Source: Nageia nagi (lineage: Eukaryota > Pinophyta). Taken from it: DNA of 64,000 nt. The notes beneath the pieces are model-generated. The model did no database searches, had not been told where the DNA came from, and saw only the letters and a program-made list of their open reading frames with translations. How positions within the stretch are numbered: the first letter of the stretch is position 1; every line of letters starts with the position of its first letter. Below, in pieces: positions 33,251 through 45,673 of this stretch. Made by a program: the position numbers and the translations under genes. The stretch spans positions 187,302,001-187,366,000 of the forward strand of contig JBITNC010000001.1 of NCBI GenBank assembly GCA_050084985.1, written 5' to 3'.

Positions 33251-35568
33251 TAATGGCCCTTGAAGGTGAGGGGACTAACTAGGAATCACCTCATTTTCAC
33301 AAACTAAGATTTGGAAAATACCTTGGTGAATAGATGAACAAAATTATCTTCACTCTTGCCACGGTGCAACTCAAAACCTTATTCTTCACCATGTCTTAGA
33401 TGAAGTGGTACTTTATACCCAAGTGTTTGGAGTTTTTATGATGCACTGGGTTTTTGGCCAATTTTATAGTATCAAGTTATCATAAAATAATGTTGTGGAG
33501 TTAATTTATCTTTTTTAAATCTCCTAAAGTACCTTCCTTAACCACAATTCTTGGACACTAGCACTTATGATTGCAAGGTACTCTTCTTCTATTGAAGAAA
33601 GAGAAACAATATTTTATTTTTTGGGAGATCAAGTAACAAGACTAGATCCAAGGTTAGAATAGTTCCATGAAGTTGATTTCCTATCATCTATATTATTTAC
33701 CCAATCATAATCACTACCCAACAAGTATTACATTATGATTCTTGTAATCTTGGATGCCAAAATCTAGTGTTCCTTGTACATATCTTAGTATTCTTTTGGT
33801 AGCTTTGAGGTGAATCTCTAAAGATGAACACATATACCTAGATACAAGGAAAACAACATGATAAATATTAGGCCTTTAATTAGTTAGGAATATCAAATTT
33901 CTCTCCATAGTCGAACTATATGTGTGCATATTAACTCTAGCAGCTTTATCATATTTTTCTCAATAACTCTCCATGAGCTATTGGTGTTCCAATAAATGTA
34001 CAATTCTCCATGCTAAAAGTTATCAACAAATCATTAGCATATTTTGTTTGAAATATTAAAATTTCACTACCATTTTGATGTATTTCCTTAATAAGAAAGT
34101 AATACATTAGGCCTAGGTTCTTCATATTAAATTATTATACAATAAAACTATTGAAAGCATCATTTAGATTGGGATTTATAACCAAGAAAATCAAATCATA
34201 TACATAAAGGAAAAAAAGAAAAATATTAGTACCTTTGTTCTTATAGTACAAGGTTGGCTCACTCTTATTATCATGAAGTCATATTGGTGTAAGTACCTAA
34301 AAATGTTTGAGTATTAAGCCCTTGGGGCTTACTTAAGGCTATACAAAGTTCTTATTAAACCTATACACAAGCTGCTCCTTGCCTTGTATTTCAAATCCTT
34401 GGGACTATTCCAAAAATACTTCTTCATTAAGGTAACCATTCAAGAAATCACTTTTGACATCCATGCATTATACCTTACATCCTTTATGGGAAGCAATGAG
34501 TAAACCATCCTCAATATTTCTTATTGAGCAACCAAATAAAAAATCTCCTTATAGTTAATCCCATACCTTTGAGTGAAGCCTTTGGCCACAAACCTAGCCT
34601 TATGCCTTTTAGTAGTACCATTACTATTTTACTTGGTTTTATAAACCCATTTAGATCTTACAACTATCTTTTCCTTTGGAAGCTCCACAAGCTCCCATGT
34701 GTCATTTTTCTTTATGCATTTCATTTTTTCTTGCATAGCCTTCACCCACACATGATTAGTAAAAGCATTCTCATAACAAGATGGTTATAAAGTAGCACTA
34801 GTTATTAAGGAAAAATTAGCCATTTATCCTTTAGGCTTACAATTAATCTCATCACCATACAAATGTAAATTTTCAAGCCTCTTTACTACTTGACCTATCA
34901 CTTTTTTCTATTATCTTATTACTCTTGTTGAAAAATTATTATCTAACATTTGATAGGGTGGATGAGTTTAGAGATTTATTTTACCTTTTTTTACCTCATA
35001 AACCTCTTTTGGAGAGTCATCTTCATTTGGAGAGTCTTTAGGTTGCAATTTTGAAAAGTTATATTAATAATAACCATCATTAATAAGTATTTTTTTTGTT
35101 TCCCCATTCTCCACCTTCATAAAAAATTACTTCTCTTGAAACAATAATTTTATGAGTCTTAGGATTATAATACCTATATGTTTTACTTCTTCCATAATAA
35201 TCAATAAAGATGCAAGGTTTGCTTTTTGGATCGAGCTTACTTATTTTATCATTTTGAAATTGCACAAAATCAAAATAAACAAACACCTTAAAAGTGATTT
35301 ACATTTGGTTTTTTATCATATCATGCTTCATAAGGGGTTATGCCATACAAACAAAACATATGAATCCTATTAAATATATCAATGTAAGTCCTAATTGCTT
35401 CAACATAATAAACATTGCTTAATTTATTTGTTTGGAGAATACTCGTAGCCATATTTTTTACTATTTTTTTCTTAATTTCACCCACTCTATTTTGTTTTGG
35501 GGTGTAGGTAATAGTGAGTTTCCTTTTCACATTGTAATCTTTACAAAATTGTAAGAACTTATTATTAA
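33251..35568 (-). pseudogene. Copia-2 integrase (C-terminal part), RT and RNase H
   Basis: Minus-strand translation from 35,568 gives FNNKFLQFCKDYNVKRKLTI with TYTPKQNRV, where the catalytic Glu that follows the N-x-V in the family is Gly (NRVGEIK). Next are GITPYEA, FVYFDFVQFQNDKISKLDP and SKTYRYYNPKTHKIIVSREV (35,080-35,286), then an eroded RT (34,900-33,930). The RT C-terminus and RNase H follow (NSRPDIFHVVSLVSRYMSSP, AAKRILRYVQGTLDFGI, DDRKSTS, IVSLSSIEEEYLA) to about 33,260. Stops and frame changes are many. Confidence 0.85.
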
Positions 35569-38450
35569 ATGGCTTCATACATGGTCATACAACTCTCTAA
35601 TCATTAAGTAATATCTCTCACTATTTTCCCTTATACTTATTAATCTCAATCCTTGGGTTGTGATCATCATTATCCTCTTTAAATAGATCCTACAAGTTAA
35701 TATTTATTTGATTATTTTCTTTTTATGTGAGAATTAGCATTATTTCATAACCAATCATATGACTCATGGCCATGTGACCAATATTTAAAGTTACGTGTTT
35801 ATCACTATTTATTATATTACATACTCTAAGCTTAGATATAAGTTTTTCACTTATTCTAATAGGGATAAGGTGGTTGATTTTATTTTAGCACCCACCAAAT
35901 GTTTTTGATCATATTATTTTTTCAAAATATAAATTAAATAATTCTTAGGGATTTTAAAATTTGGTGTTGTTACATCCCATTTATAACCAAGACCAATTTT
36001 TTTGGAATCATCAAGCATGTTAAATCATAGCATATATATCCCTATAGTGTTGTTGTAGATAACAAAAAATACATAAAATCCACATTACATGGATTTTAGT
36101 TCATACTAAAGCCCTTCAATAGTAGCTAACCCTTTTCCTATAATATTGTGAATTATATAAACTATTTAGAATAATCACCACTTATAAATTATTTCAAGAT
36201 ATCCTACCCATACCTACATTCTCATAGGTCCTAAAAGAATTCATTTATATCACTCATAGGTCACAAGTGGTTTCTATCCATGGGGGGTCACTGTTAGAAA
36301 ATAGTAAATACCACATGCAAAAATATAGGGGGTATTTTTAATATCTAACTTCACTAATGGTATATAAGTATGTATTTTATAAGGAGAGGGGGTAGGGGTA
36401 TTTAAAAAAAGGGGATGGATAGGGATATTTAAGAAAGGGGGGGTGGTGAGGTGAAAGGGGTGCATAGTTAAGGGTGGGGAGTTTGGGGAGAGGTAGTAAA
36501 TGTTAAAAATAGGGGGTTTAATAAATTTAAAGGGGAAGTGATAAATTTTAAAAATAGAGGGTTTTTTAAGAAGCCCATTTTTGTATGTATTTTTAAGGCT
36601 TTCTACTAAATGATCCCCCCATGTTGATATCTTGGTCAACATTCTATCATGCTACATTTATCATGGTCTTGGAAATAAGTTCAATTATTCTCCAATTCTT
36701 TGTTCTCAATTAGAATTCAAAGGTTAGAGATTCATAAGATGATTGGATTCTAGAATTTGCATTAAATTCCTTAATAACTCATTCTCTTAACATTTTGGAT
36801 TAATGTTAGCTAAAACCTTAACCAACTATTCATATTTTTCTTAATCCATATTACAACATTTTATTCTTTTAACTTATGAGAGTGTAGTGAATCAATTCTT
36901 ACCTCAAAGAGAATATCATCACTACTTAGTATCCTTGAGATTAGGCAATTACACTTATTGATTAAATCCTTTATATGAATAAATATCCCTCATAACCATA
37001 GGGATAACCACTTTATTTAATGATTATTATAATCAATAAAATCCATTTCCTATGAGGGGTTAAACCTAGTATATTTGTTCTACAATCCCTATATGCCATA
37101 ACCAAGTACTCTTGATTGAGTTTATCTTTACTTGTTATATATTAAATAAACTTATCTTGTGATTAAAATATCATTTATATAATTACATTCCCCATAAAAT
37201 CTATTCATATAAATAATCTACCTTATAATCATAGTCATAATTATTGCTTCCTAACATTCTATAATCTATGAATTTATAACGAAATTTATTATCTTTTATT
37301 CATATATTATTGGTTCACAATTTTAAGGAGATAATAAGAAAACAAACAATCTATTTCATTGAGAAACCAAAGTAAAAATTTATAGAGCTCTATGGAGTAA
37401 CTAAAATTGATCTCACATGGAGGTTACAATTCTCAAAAGTAAATCTTAAATATTGTTACAAAAATCCCTATCAAATCATCCTAGAAATAACATAAAGAAG
37501 TTAAAAACATATTATAGAGGTTTCCACCATGAATACTACAAAGCAAAAAAATAAAAATGAGAGTGGATGTAAGAAAAAATTATTTAAAAATCATAATTGC
37601 TTGTAACTAACTAGAGAAATGGTAGGAACAAAAAAGTGATTGCATGTCATACAAAACATGGTAGGGATAAAAAAAGGTCATATTTAGTAGTAGAAACATG
37701 TAGGGGATTTTATTTCAAAATAGTGAGTTAAAAATTCAAAGTGTCTTAATCTTAGATGTCTCAAAGTCTAATATGATCCCCCTTGAAGGTGAGGGGAATA
37801 ACTAGGAATTCCCTCATTTTCACAAACTAAGATTTGGAAACTCTCTTGGTGAATAGATGAACAAAATTATCTTCAATCTTGCAATGATGCAACTCAACAA
37901 ACTTCATCTCCACCATGCCTCAGATGAAGTGGTAATTTATGTTCAAGTGTTTGGATTTTTTATGATGCACTAAGTTTTTGGCCAATTTTATAGTATCAAG
38001 TTATCATAAAATAAGGTTGTGGAGCTAATTTATCTTTTTTCAATCTCCTTAAGGACCTTCCTCAACTACAATTCTTGGATACTAGTACTTGTGATTGCAA
38101 TGTAATCTTCTTCTATTGAAGAAAGGGAAATAATAGTTTATTTTTTGGAAGATCAAGTAACAAGACCAAATCCAAGGCTAGAATAATTACTTGAAGTTGA
38201 TTTCCTATCATCTATATTATTTCCCCACTTAGAATCACTACCCAACAAGTATTACATCATGATTCTTGTAATCTTGGATGCCAAACTCTAGTGTTCCATC
38301 TACATATCTTACTATTCTTTTGGTAGATTTGCGATGAATCTATGAAGAGGAACTCATATACCTAGATACAAGTTAAACAACATGAAAAATATCAGTCTTT
38401 GAATTAGTTAGGAATATCAAACTCCTCTCCATGGTCAAACTATATGTGCA
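35569..38450. repeat. Segmental duplication, copy 2, inside Copia-2 integrase (2.88 kb)
   Basis: Same orientation and content as 31,055-33,928, including an internal LTR copy (37,327-37,773), the tttaa target-site base pattern next to it (37,322-37,326) and the RNase H end. The left edge cuts the integrase just before FNNKFLQFC and the right edge just after YYLKYLRTL, positions that adjoin in the family integrase (LRTDRGGEF). No target-site duplication or terminal inverted repeat marks the block, so it is not a normal transposition product. Confidence 0.9.
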
Positions 38451-40220
38451 CTAGTACGTTCTAAAGAAGAGTCCTTAAATATTTCAAGTAGTAACCACTT
38501 TATTTTTCCATAAGGTTCTTAAAATATTTAAAACATTCAAAGGATTCATATTTTATTTTCAAAAATAGACCCATCATATTGTTGATTAGTCATCTATGAA
38601 AGTGAGAAAATATTAACTTTTACCCAAACTTGGAGTTTGTGTTGGGTCTTAAATATCAAAATGTAATAGTTGAAGGGGATAAGAATATCTCCATGCTTGA
38701 CCTCTTAGAAAAATTTCTTTAGAATATTTTTCTAAATCATAACATTCACATACATCTTTATATTGTTGCACTTTAGGTAGCCCATACACCATTTCTTGGG
38801 AAACTAATAATTTCAAACTAGCAAAGTTTAATTACCTATATGTTAAGTTCAATAACTAACTTTTATCATCAATAGAAACATTGACAAAATTAGCATGTTG
38901 TTATCTAAACTTGAGAGGAAATAACTTATTCTTTTTCATTGGAATAATGGTGACCAACATATTCCCATAATTTTTATCATATATGACATACTTATTATCT
39001 TCAAAATAAGTTTGTAGTTATTTTCCATAATTTGGCCAACACTTAAAAATATTATGCTTCATGTTTTAAGTGAAATATATGTCATTCACCTTATTTTTAC
39101 CTTCATTTGTGCATACCTCCATAGTTCCCTTGCCTTCAACATGTAATTGTTTATCATTTCCAAGCTTGATCTTGGAATTGTAGGAGTTATCCATTGAAGC
39201 AAATAACCCCCTCTTATCAATCATGTAGTTCGAAAAACCCATGTCAAGAATCCATTTCTCATCAAAATTTTGATCAATTTTACCATAAGATAAAAATAAA
39301 GATTGGGACTCCTCACCATAGTGTGCACTAGTAATTTCTTTCTATCGGGAAGCATTGAATCTATATTCCCTCTAAAAGTAGCCATATTTATTACAATAGT
39401 AATATTATTTTTCCTTCTTGTAACCTCTTCCACTTCCTCTTCCTTGCGAACCTTATCTCCCTTGGGCATCTCCTCTTCTTCCTTTATCTCTTCCTCTAGG
39501 AGAAGATCCAACTCTTCCTCTTCCTTGTCCTTGGCCTTTCTCTTTTCTATTGGAACTAGACTCACCCTCCTTATGCATAAAATACTTCTCCTCTATACCC
39601 CCAATATTTGGACATGGAGAGAGTCTTTCTTCATGGGATGTGAGTGAACCCATGAGCTTATCATAACTCAAAGTAGCAAGATTTTTTATTTATTCTATTA
39701 TGATAGGTACATTGTTCCTATTTGAAAGTAGTGTTATTAACATTTTATTCACCACTAATTCAATATTTACTTCCTCTATAAGTTTTTTCATCTTGTTGAC
39801 ACATGCTTTGAACCTCACACATTAATCTCTAACTTTTTTACCCTTCCTTACTTTTTAGATTCTCAAACTCTATCTTGATAGTTTAAAATCTCACTAACTT
39901 TACTTGTTCATTACCTTGTAAGCCATATTTCAAAGTTCTCCATACGTAACCAATTGTATTACAAGTGAAAAAAAAGGGAAGAGCCTTTTATCTAAGTTTC
40001 TTTGGATATGGTAAAGTGTAAAAGAATTCTTCTTCTATGCCTCTCTCTTGGTTGGTCTATCATTGGATGGAAGATTATTCCAATCTAACTCAACATAACC
40101 ATCCTCTACTATATTTGATACTCCCTTACTAATGAGAAAGGTTTTTATTTTGAGAAATCAATACTCATAATCATCCCCATTGAGCTTAAGAATGGATAGA
40201 TTATTTGTTGCAATATCCAT
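38451..40220 (-). pseudogene. Copia-2 gag, protease and integrase N-terminal part
   Basis: Gag starts at an ATG at 40,220 (MDIATNNLSILKLNGDDYEY), the common Copia gag opening. Its basic, Gly/Arg-rich C-terminus is at 39,453-39,671 (MGSLTSHEERL, then QGQGRGRVGSSPRGR). The knuckle region is eroded (YYYCNKYGYF). The protease site reads WILDMGFSNYM, keeping D and G of D-S-G. The GAG-pre-integrase follows and the integrase begins with YYFLTFIDD near 38,590, then runs to the duplication edge. Frames change repeatedly. Confidence 0.82.
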
Positions 40221-40339
40221 TCTCCTCATAATCAACTAATCAAATATGAATAATAATCCCTTTTAGATTAAATCTACAAAAACTTGATAAGTTCTTCACA
40301 AAGCACCCATAAGACTTTTCAAACCTAACTAGATCCATG

Positions 40340-40353
40340 AATCTTTGATTCCA
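40340..40353 (-). other. Copia-2 primer binding site
   Basis: The minus strand reads TGGAATCAAAGATTC followed by ATGGATCTAG, a decayed version of the Copia initiator-Met site TGGTATCAGAGC and its usual ATGG context. Confidence 0.75.
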
Positions 40354-40356
40354 CAA

Positions 40357-40803
40357 TGAGATAATAAGAAAATTCAAAATCTATTTCATTGGGGTTAAAC
40401 TAAAGTACAAATTCAGAGAGCTCTATAGAGTAACTAAAATTGAACTCACATGGAGGTTATAATGCCCATAAGTAAATCTTAAGGACTTGAAGAAATACCT
40501 ATCAAATCATACTATAAATGGCCTAAAGAAGTTACAAATATATTCTATAGGTTTCCACCTTAAAGACTATAAATTAACAAAAGCAATATCAAAGTGGAAG
40601 TAAGAAAAAATGCTTCAAAAATCATAAATTCCCATAATTGCTAGAAATGTAGTAGGAAAAAAATGGATTCACATTTTATATGAAATACCATATGGATAGA
40701 AATGTGGTTTTTTTAGTAGTATATATGTGTAGCAAATCACATTTCCAAATATTAAGTTAAAAACATCAAAGTATCTTAATCTTGAATAGTTCAAACTCCA
40801 ACA
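40357..40803 (-). repeat. Copia-2 5' LTR (447 bp)
   Basis: On the minus strand it starts TGTTGGAGTTTGAAC and ends ATTATCTCA, with proper TG and CA termini. Confidence 0.82.
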
Positions 40804-40808
40804 TTTAG

Positions 40809-41318
40809 TAGGCTACCATTCAACCTTGTAGTACCAACTACTATACTCAGTATTTGGTGCATAAAATTTGGATTTTTTTTTAAGAATATAAAGTTGAATA
40901 AGTTCATAGAATTAGCTAAATTTATTAAGATTCATGTCCTATGAATTACTTTGGTATATGTAGTTGAAATAAAACCTATTAATGAAACTTTAACAAAACT
41001 CATACATATGATTTCTTTGTAAAAATAGATTTAACATCAAAATAAAATGATATAAATCCCTTCATCTTTGTGTCATACTATCAAAAGATCTTTTTGATAC
41101 TTTATATAGAAATGGATAGTAATGATATACCACCATCATAATATATTACCATCTATCTAGTCATAATATATTATAGATTTAGGGTTCATTTTAGCCACAA
41201 ATATTTGTTAATAAGAGAATTTTAAAGATTCTCAAAATTGAAAATGATGAATTTTTAGAGTTATAATAATACCCTTATCACTAATACCCTTATTTTCTAG
41301 AGTTATAATAATACCCAT
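40809..41318. other. Non-genic spacer
   Basis: AT-rich; only a short direct repeat (AGAGTTATAATAATACCC at 41,258 and 41,299) is visible. Confidence 0.5.
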
Positions 41319-41319
41319 A

Positions 41320-42112
41320 TTAAATGATGCCTTTGTATGGTAGCAGGATGCCTTCATATAGTAGCATTATGATACCTTCATATGATAGTAGGATACCTCT
41401 ATGTGGTATCAAGATGCCTCCATATTGTAGCATGATACATTTGTATCATAGTATGATGCCTCTATATGGTATCAAGATTCCTCTCTATGGTATTAGGATT
41501 CCTCTTTATAGTAGTAGGATGCCTTTGTATGGTAGCAATATGATGCCTCTATATGACCTAGTAGGATGATACCTTTGTATAGTTGCAGTATGCCTCCATA
41601 TGATAGTAGGATGCCTCTATATGATAGTAGATTGCCTTTGTATGGTAGCAAAATGCCTCTGTATGCTAACAAGATGATGCCTTTATATGGTATTAAAATG
41701 CTTGCATGTGGTAGTAGCATGATGCCTTTGTATACTAGTAGGATGCCTTTGTATGGTTGTAGGATACCTTTATATTGTAGCTAGATGATGCCTCCATATG
41801 GTATTAGGATGCCTCCATATGGTACTAGGATGCCTTTGTATAATAGCAATATGCCCTCATATGGCAACAAGATTATGCCTCTTTATGATAGCATGATGCC
41901 TCTGCATAATGGTAGAATGCCTTCGTATGATGGTAGTAGGTCTTTGCATAATGGTAGTATGCCTATATACTATGGCAAGATTCTTATGTACAATGGTAGG
42001 ATACCTTTGCATGGTTCCACATGGTGGTATAATGCCTTTGCATAATGGTAGTATGCCTCCACATGATGGTAGCACACTTCTTCATGATGAAAATATGCAT
42101 CCATGCCATCAA
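41320..42112 (+). repeat. 21-bp tandem array, about 37 units
   Basis: Consensus about ATGCCTYTRTATGGTAGYAGG, with occasional 24-bp units. Because unit lengths are multiples of three, one frame stays open for long stretches and reads as repeats of M-P-L-Y-G-S-R with drift (41,324-41,569, then 41,566-42,045 with one stop at 41,782). There is no flanking coding sequence, splice context or signal peptide, so I treat it as a minisatellite rather than a gene. The complementary strand is open too, which again follows from the period. Confidence 0.9.
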
Positions 42113-44609
42113 TGAAAGTTTTGAAATTTACCAAAAAAGTTTATATAACATTTTTTTAGGTTCAAATTCATCTTTTTAATTTTTACAAATTTTCTCAAAA
42201 TTACCTAGTCCACGAATCTGATTCACAAAAATAAATTCAAATGACTTTTGAGGAGGACCCCTTAAATGAACCCTACATGGATTTAATACATATTCAAGAA
42301 TCACCATCCCATTTCTCACATTTCATACTTATGTCTATACAAAATTGTATAATAAATTTTAGATTTCTATTTAATTATAGAACATCAAGTACTTTAAAAA
42401 ATGAGATATGCTCTCATTCAAATTACAAGGTAGTAGCATCATATGTGCAATGAATTATTTTTATAGCACTAATAAATTACCAACTTGAAATGAAATAGAA
42501 TGGAAATAAGAAATAATATATACATAAAATTATTAGATACAAAAATTATAGTGGTTCCCCTCACTTAAGGGTACATCCACTCTCAAAGTATGGTTTCAAT
42601 ATCATTAGTTCTCTTGAAGTCTTTACATCATTTCATTGGGATATTATGCATATATTCCTTCTTCTACATGAAGCATCGATCAACAACTTTTAAATGATCC
42701 TCTTCCATATATACAATGAGTTAATCTTTAAAATAATCCAAGTTCCCCTTTCATAACTAATTTAATTGCTACCAAAATAATAAATTTATTGTATATCCAA
42801 AAACTATCTTTATTACAAAATGGTAAATAAATGGTTCAGAAAATAACAATGCAAACATAATAATAATATCCAATCTTTCTATGATATTATTTATGTAACT
42901 CCCATACACCCTTTAATATGCAAAATGATGAAATGTAGAAGATGAAATGATACAACATTATGAAGATTCAATTCTAAATTCCCATTTCTAGAGAAAACAT
43001 CATTTGAATTTAGCCTCCTTTCAGGCCTTACAAAACTATCCTATCTTATTATGCAAAATAATGTAAAATAAAATAATTATCGTACATGATGCATTTTAGA
43101 ATTATACATATAATCTCTCATGCTACCTATGTTTAATATCAAGTTGTTGTAAGATGAATGTTATTCATGAAAATAATATGTATGTCAAATATATCTATTG
43201 TAAAATGGAGTGATGTGAAAATAGAGAAATGATATGTGTAATTGTAGTATGGTCATGTTTCATTGATGCAATCCATGCATGGATTTCAATAAACAAAACT
43301 ATAATAGCCAATGATATATCTAGTATGATAAATTGAATGATAGGAAAATAAACTTTCACCTACATTTCATATTTCTAAAATGTACTCCTACCCCTTGCAA
43401 CTCAAAGATGATAGTATAAATATGATATTAGTATATATGGAAGATATTATATTGATGGGTAGTGATTTGATTGATAATTTTACTTATTGATGTAGTCCTA
43501 TAGAATGCATTGATTGCAAATATCATATGTAAAGTTAATTTTTTGATCTGTCCAATATAGTTCTATTATGAGAAACCTTTAATAGTTTATGATCTAGAAT
43601 TCTGATATGTTATTCTAATATTCACATATGGAAGGTTATTATGATTTAAGATTCTATATGATGGCTTAATCAATAAATTATTTTACATCAAAATTCAAAT
43701 ATAGGGAATGCAATGGAACATTGAAATTCTATGATAGGAAAACAATGCATCTATAATGAATGCAATAAGAAATAGTCATACTATCTACAGGCCCTAACTA
43801 CTAATCTAGTATGGAAATAATTGATCACATGGACAATATAATATGAAACACTCATGCTATTAAAGCATAGGTGGTCAAAATAATTAATAATGCATGTATA
43901 TGATTCATACTAGGATGATGCAAAAAGAGACACTTAATTTATTAAAGTATCTATTACCCTCACCTACTAATGAGTTTCAATATCCAAATATGAATATTAA
44001 TGATTTTTAATAGTTAAATATACCAAATATGGTTTGATTCCTCCAAAACGTTCTTGGTATTTTTATCCATGAATAGAGAAAAATCTATATCAATCTATAT
44101 AGAATATTGATTACATAGAATTTAGACCTAGATGGTTGATGTAACCATAAGCACTAAGTATTAGAATGGATTCAAATAAAATGATTACTCAAATGATAAG
44201 AAAAGATAAAGTACAATTGCAAGTTGTTATGTTATCTTAATTACAAAGTACTAGGTTGTTTATAAGTCCATCTCTAACATTTTTTATTGGTTGGGTATTC
44301 TTTTTATTTCCTTCAAGTATTCCTTCTTTTATCTTTACTTCCATTTCTAGATCCACACTAGATATAATTATACAATATTCTTGAAATATAGAATAATAAC
44401 ATTAATTTGTAGTATTAAGAACAAGGATTTCATAATTACCTTATCAAAATTCATAGGTAGTTATGTTAGTTTGATAATAAGATATCAACAATAAATAATA
44501 TTTCCTATTTAAACAAATATCTGACTATAACACTTTTAAAAAATGGGATGAAACAATAATATGCACTATGTTATTGTGTAAGACTCTTTAGCTCTTGCAT
44601 TATTTTGCA
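42113..44609. other. Non-genic, AT-rich
   Basis: About 2.5 kb in which I could recognise no domain, LTR edge or array on either strand. Confidence 0.5.
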
Positions 44610-45500
44610 TTACCAATGATATCCATAAGAATATTTACCATATTTGAAATGATGATATCGATTAACATCCCACACGACAATGTTATTTGCAACAATTTTG
44701 GAGATAAACTTGGTTGCAATGATCATCATTAACTCAAATGTTCATTATAATTCTAATAATGGTTCTAGGGGGAGTGTTTAATGGCCTAAAATTAATTGCT
44801 ATTATCTCAATAAGTTGGAAAAGAATATTTTCCTTTTATTACTCCTTGATATCTTATAGATCAAATTTCATATCAGGAATATATCCTATTTCTTTCATCA
44901 CTAGAAATAATCTCTCTAATTCTTTGTAAATTTATTGTATTTTTGGATGTGATCTATCATATGTTGATTAACCACAATCTAACTACATTGAATTGTATCC
45001 AAGTAGTTTTTTGGATGCCTTTATTTTTCATCATTTTTAGTATATTTTTCAATGTGATTCAACCTATCAAACTTAGTATACATATTTGAGAGGAGTACAT
45101 AACATATATGATCTTGGAGGCTCTAAATCTAAAATTTATTCCATTGCAAATTCTACTAACTTGAGATGGTTATGAATTTTACAAGCACCAAGGGGACAAG
45201 TACACCCTGCAACATCAAGATTTTATGCTATTAAAATATTTGCACATAATCATTGCAGTCCATGAGATGTAATTCTCTTATTTGCACATTTTGATATGGT
45301 ATTTTATCAAACAATTCATGAGTATTTTGAATGTTCCTAAATTTAGCATACAAATCAAAGCAATCACAACTTGTGACATAGATCTTCTTTAAAATAAACT
45401 ATGATGTATGCATGAACCATATAGAAAATACCTCAATTTAGTGCATTTTTGAGGATTTTGAGAAGGGATAAATAAATTTAGTTGGTCTACACTTGTTATT
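44610..45500 (-). pseudogene. DYW-type PPR protein pseudogene (C-terminal part)
   Basis: Minus-strand translation in three frames recovers the hallmarks of a plant PLS-class pentatricopeptide protein. From the N-terminal side these are VHAYIIVYFKEDL, LYAKFRNIQNTHELFDKIP, SWTAMI, LGACKIHNHLKLVEFAME, DRSHPKIQ, YKELERLFLVMKEIGYIPD and KENILFQLIEIIAINFRPLNTPP. The deaminase-like DYW domain has decayed to YHHFKYG and ends GYHW plus stop (44,610-44,612) instead of GDYW plus stop. Such proteins bind organellar RNA and edit C to U. Here there are many stops and frameshifts, and the repeats expected between SWTAMI and LGACKIH are deleted. The metal-binding CxxC and HxE motifs are damaged or not visible. 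It ends upstream near the solo LTR at 45,679. Confidence 0.85.
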
Positions 45501-45673
45501 TATTGTAATTGATAAAACAATATCGAACCTAGTAAGGAAATTTAAGTCTTTGATCATTAGAAATTATTGTGTTCCATAATAAGAGGTCTTAGTGAGCATA
45601 TAATCAAATACTTTATGGAGTTTGCACTTAAAAATACATGTATATAAGTTTTTTATATAGAAACTAATGTGTG

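Larger units (their letters stand above)
31055..33928. repeat. Segmental duplication, copy 1 (2.87 kb)
   Basis: This is the source-like copy of a long direct repeat whose second copy is 35,569-38,450. It contains 1.75 kb of non-Copia DNA (31,055-32,806), the Copia-2 3' LTR (32,807-33,250) and the 3' end of the Copia-2 RT/RNase H. The repeat starts at the shared ATGGCTTCATACATGG and ends at AACTATATGTG. By eye the copies are highly similar with small indels. Confidence 0.9.
32807..40803 (-). mobile_element. Copia-2: decayed Ty1/Copia element with a self-copy inserted in integrase
   Basis: On the minus strand the order is 5' LTR (40,357-40,803), PBS, gag, protease, integrase start, a 2,882-bp foreign block, integrase remainder, RT, RNase H and 3' LTR (32,807-33,250). 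Subtracting the block gives 5,115 bp, a normal Copia length. The flanks tttaa (32,802-32,806) and tttag (40,804-40,808) agree at four of five positions and fit a TSD. The block at 35,569-38,450 is a copy of this element's own 3' end plus adjacent genomic DNA. All domains carry stops and frameshifts. Confidence 0.85.

Noticed and set aside
36274-36642. 122-codon minus-strand Pro-rich frame
   Set aside because: It is the complement of the G-run tract in the duplicated block; the other copy at about 31,800-32,100 does not keep it open.
41324-42045. Tyr/Pro-rich repetitive structural protein gene
   Set aside because: Openness follows from the 21-bp period on both strands; no flanking exon, signal peptide or unique sequence.
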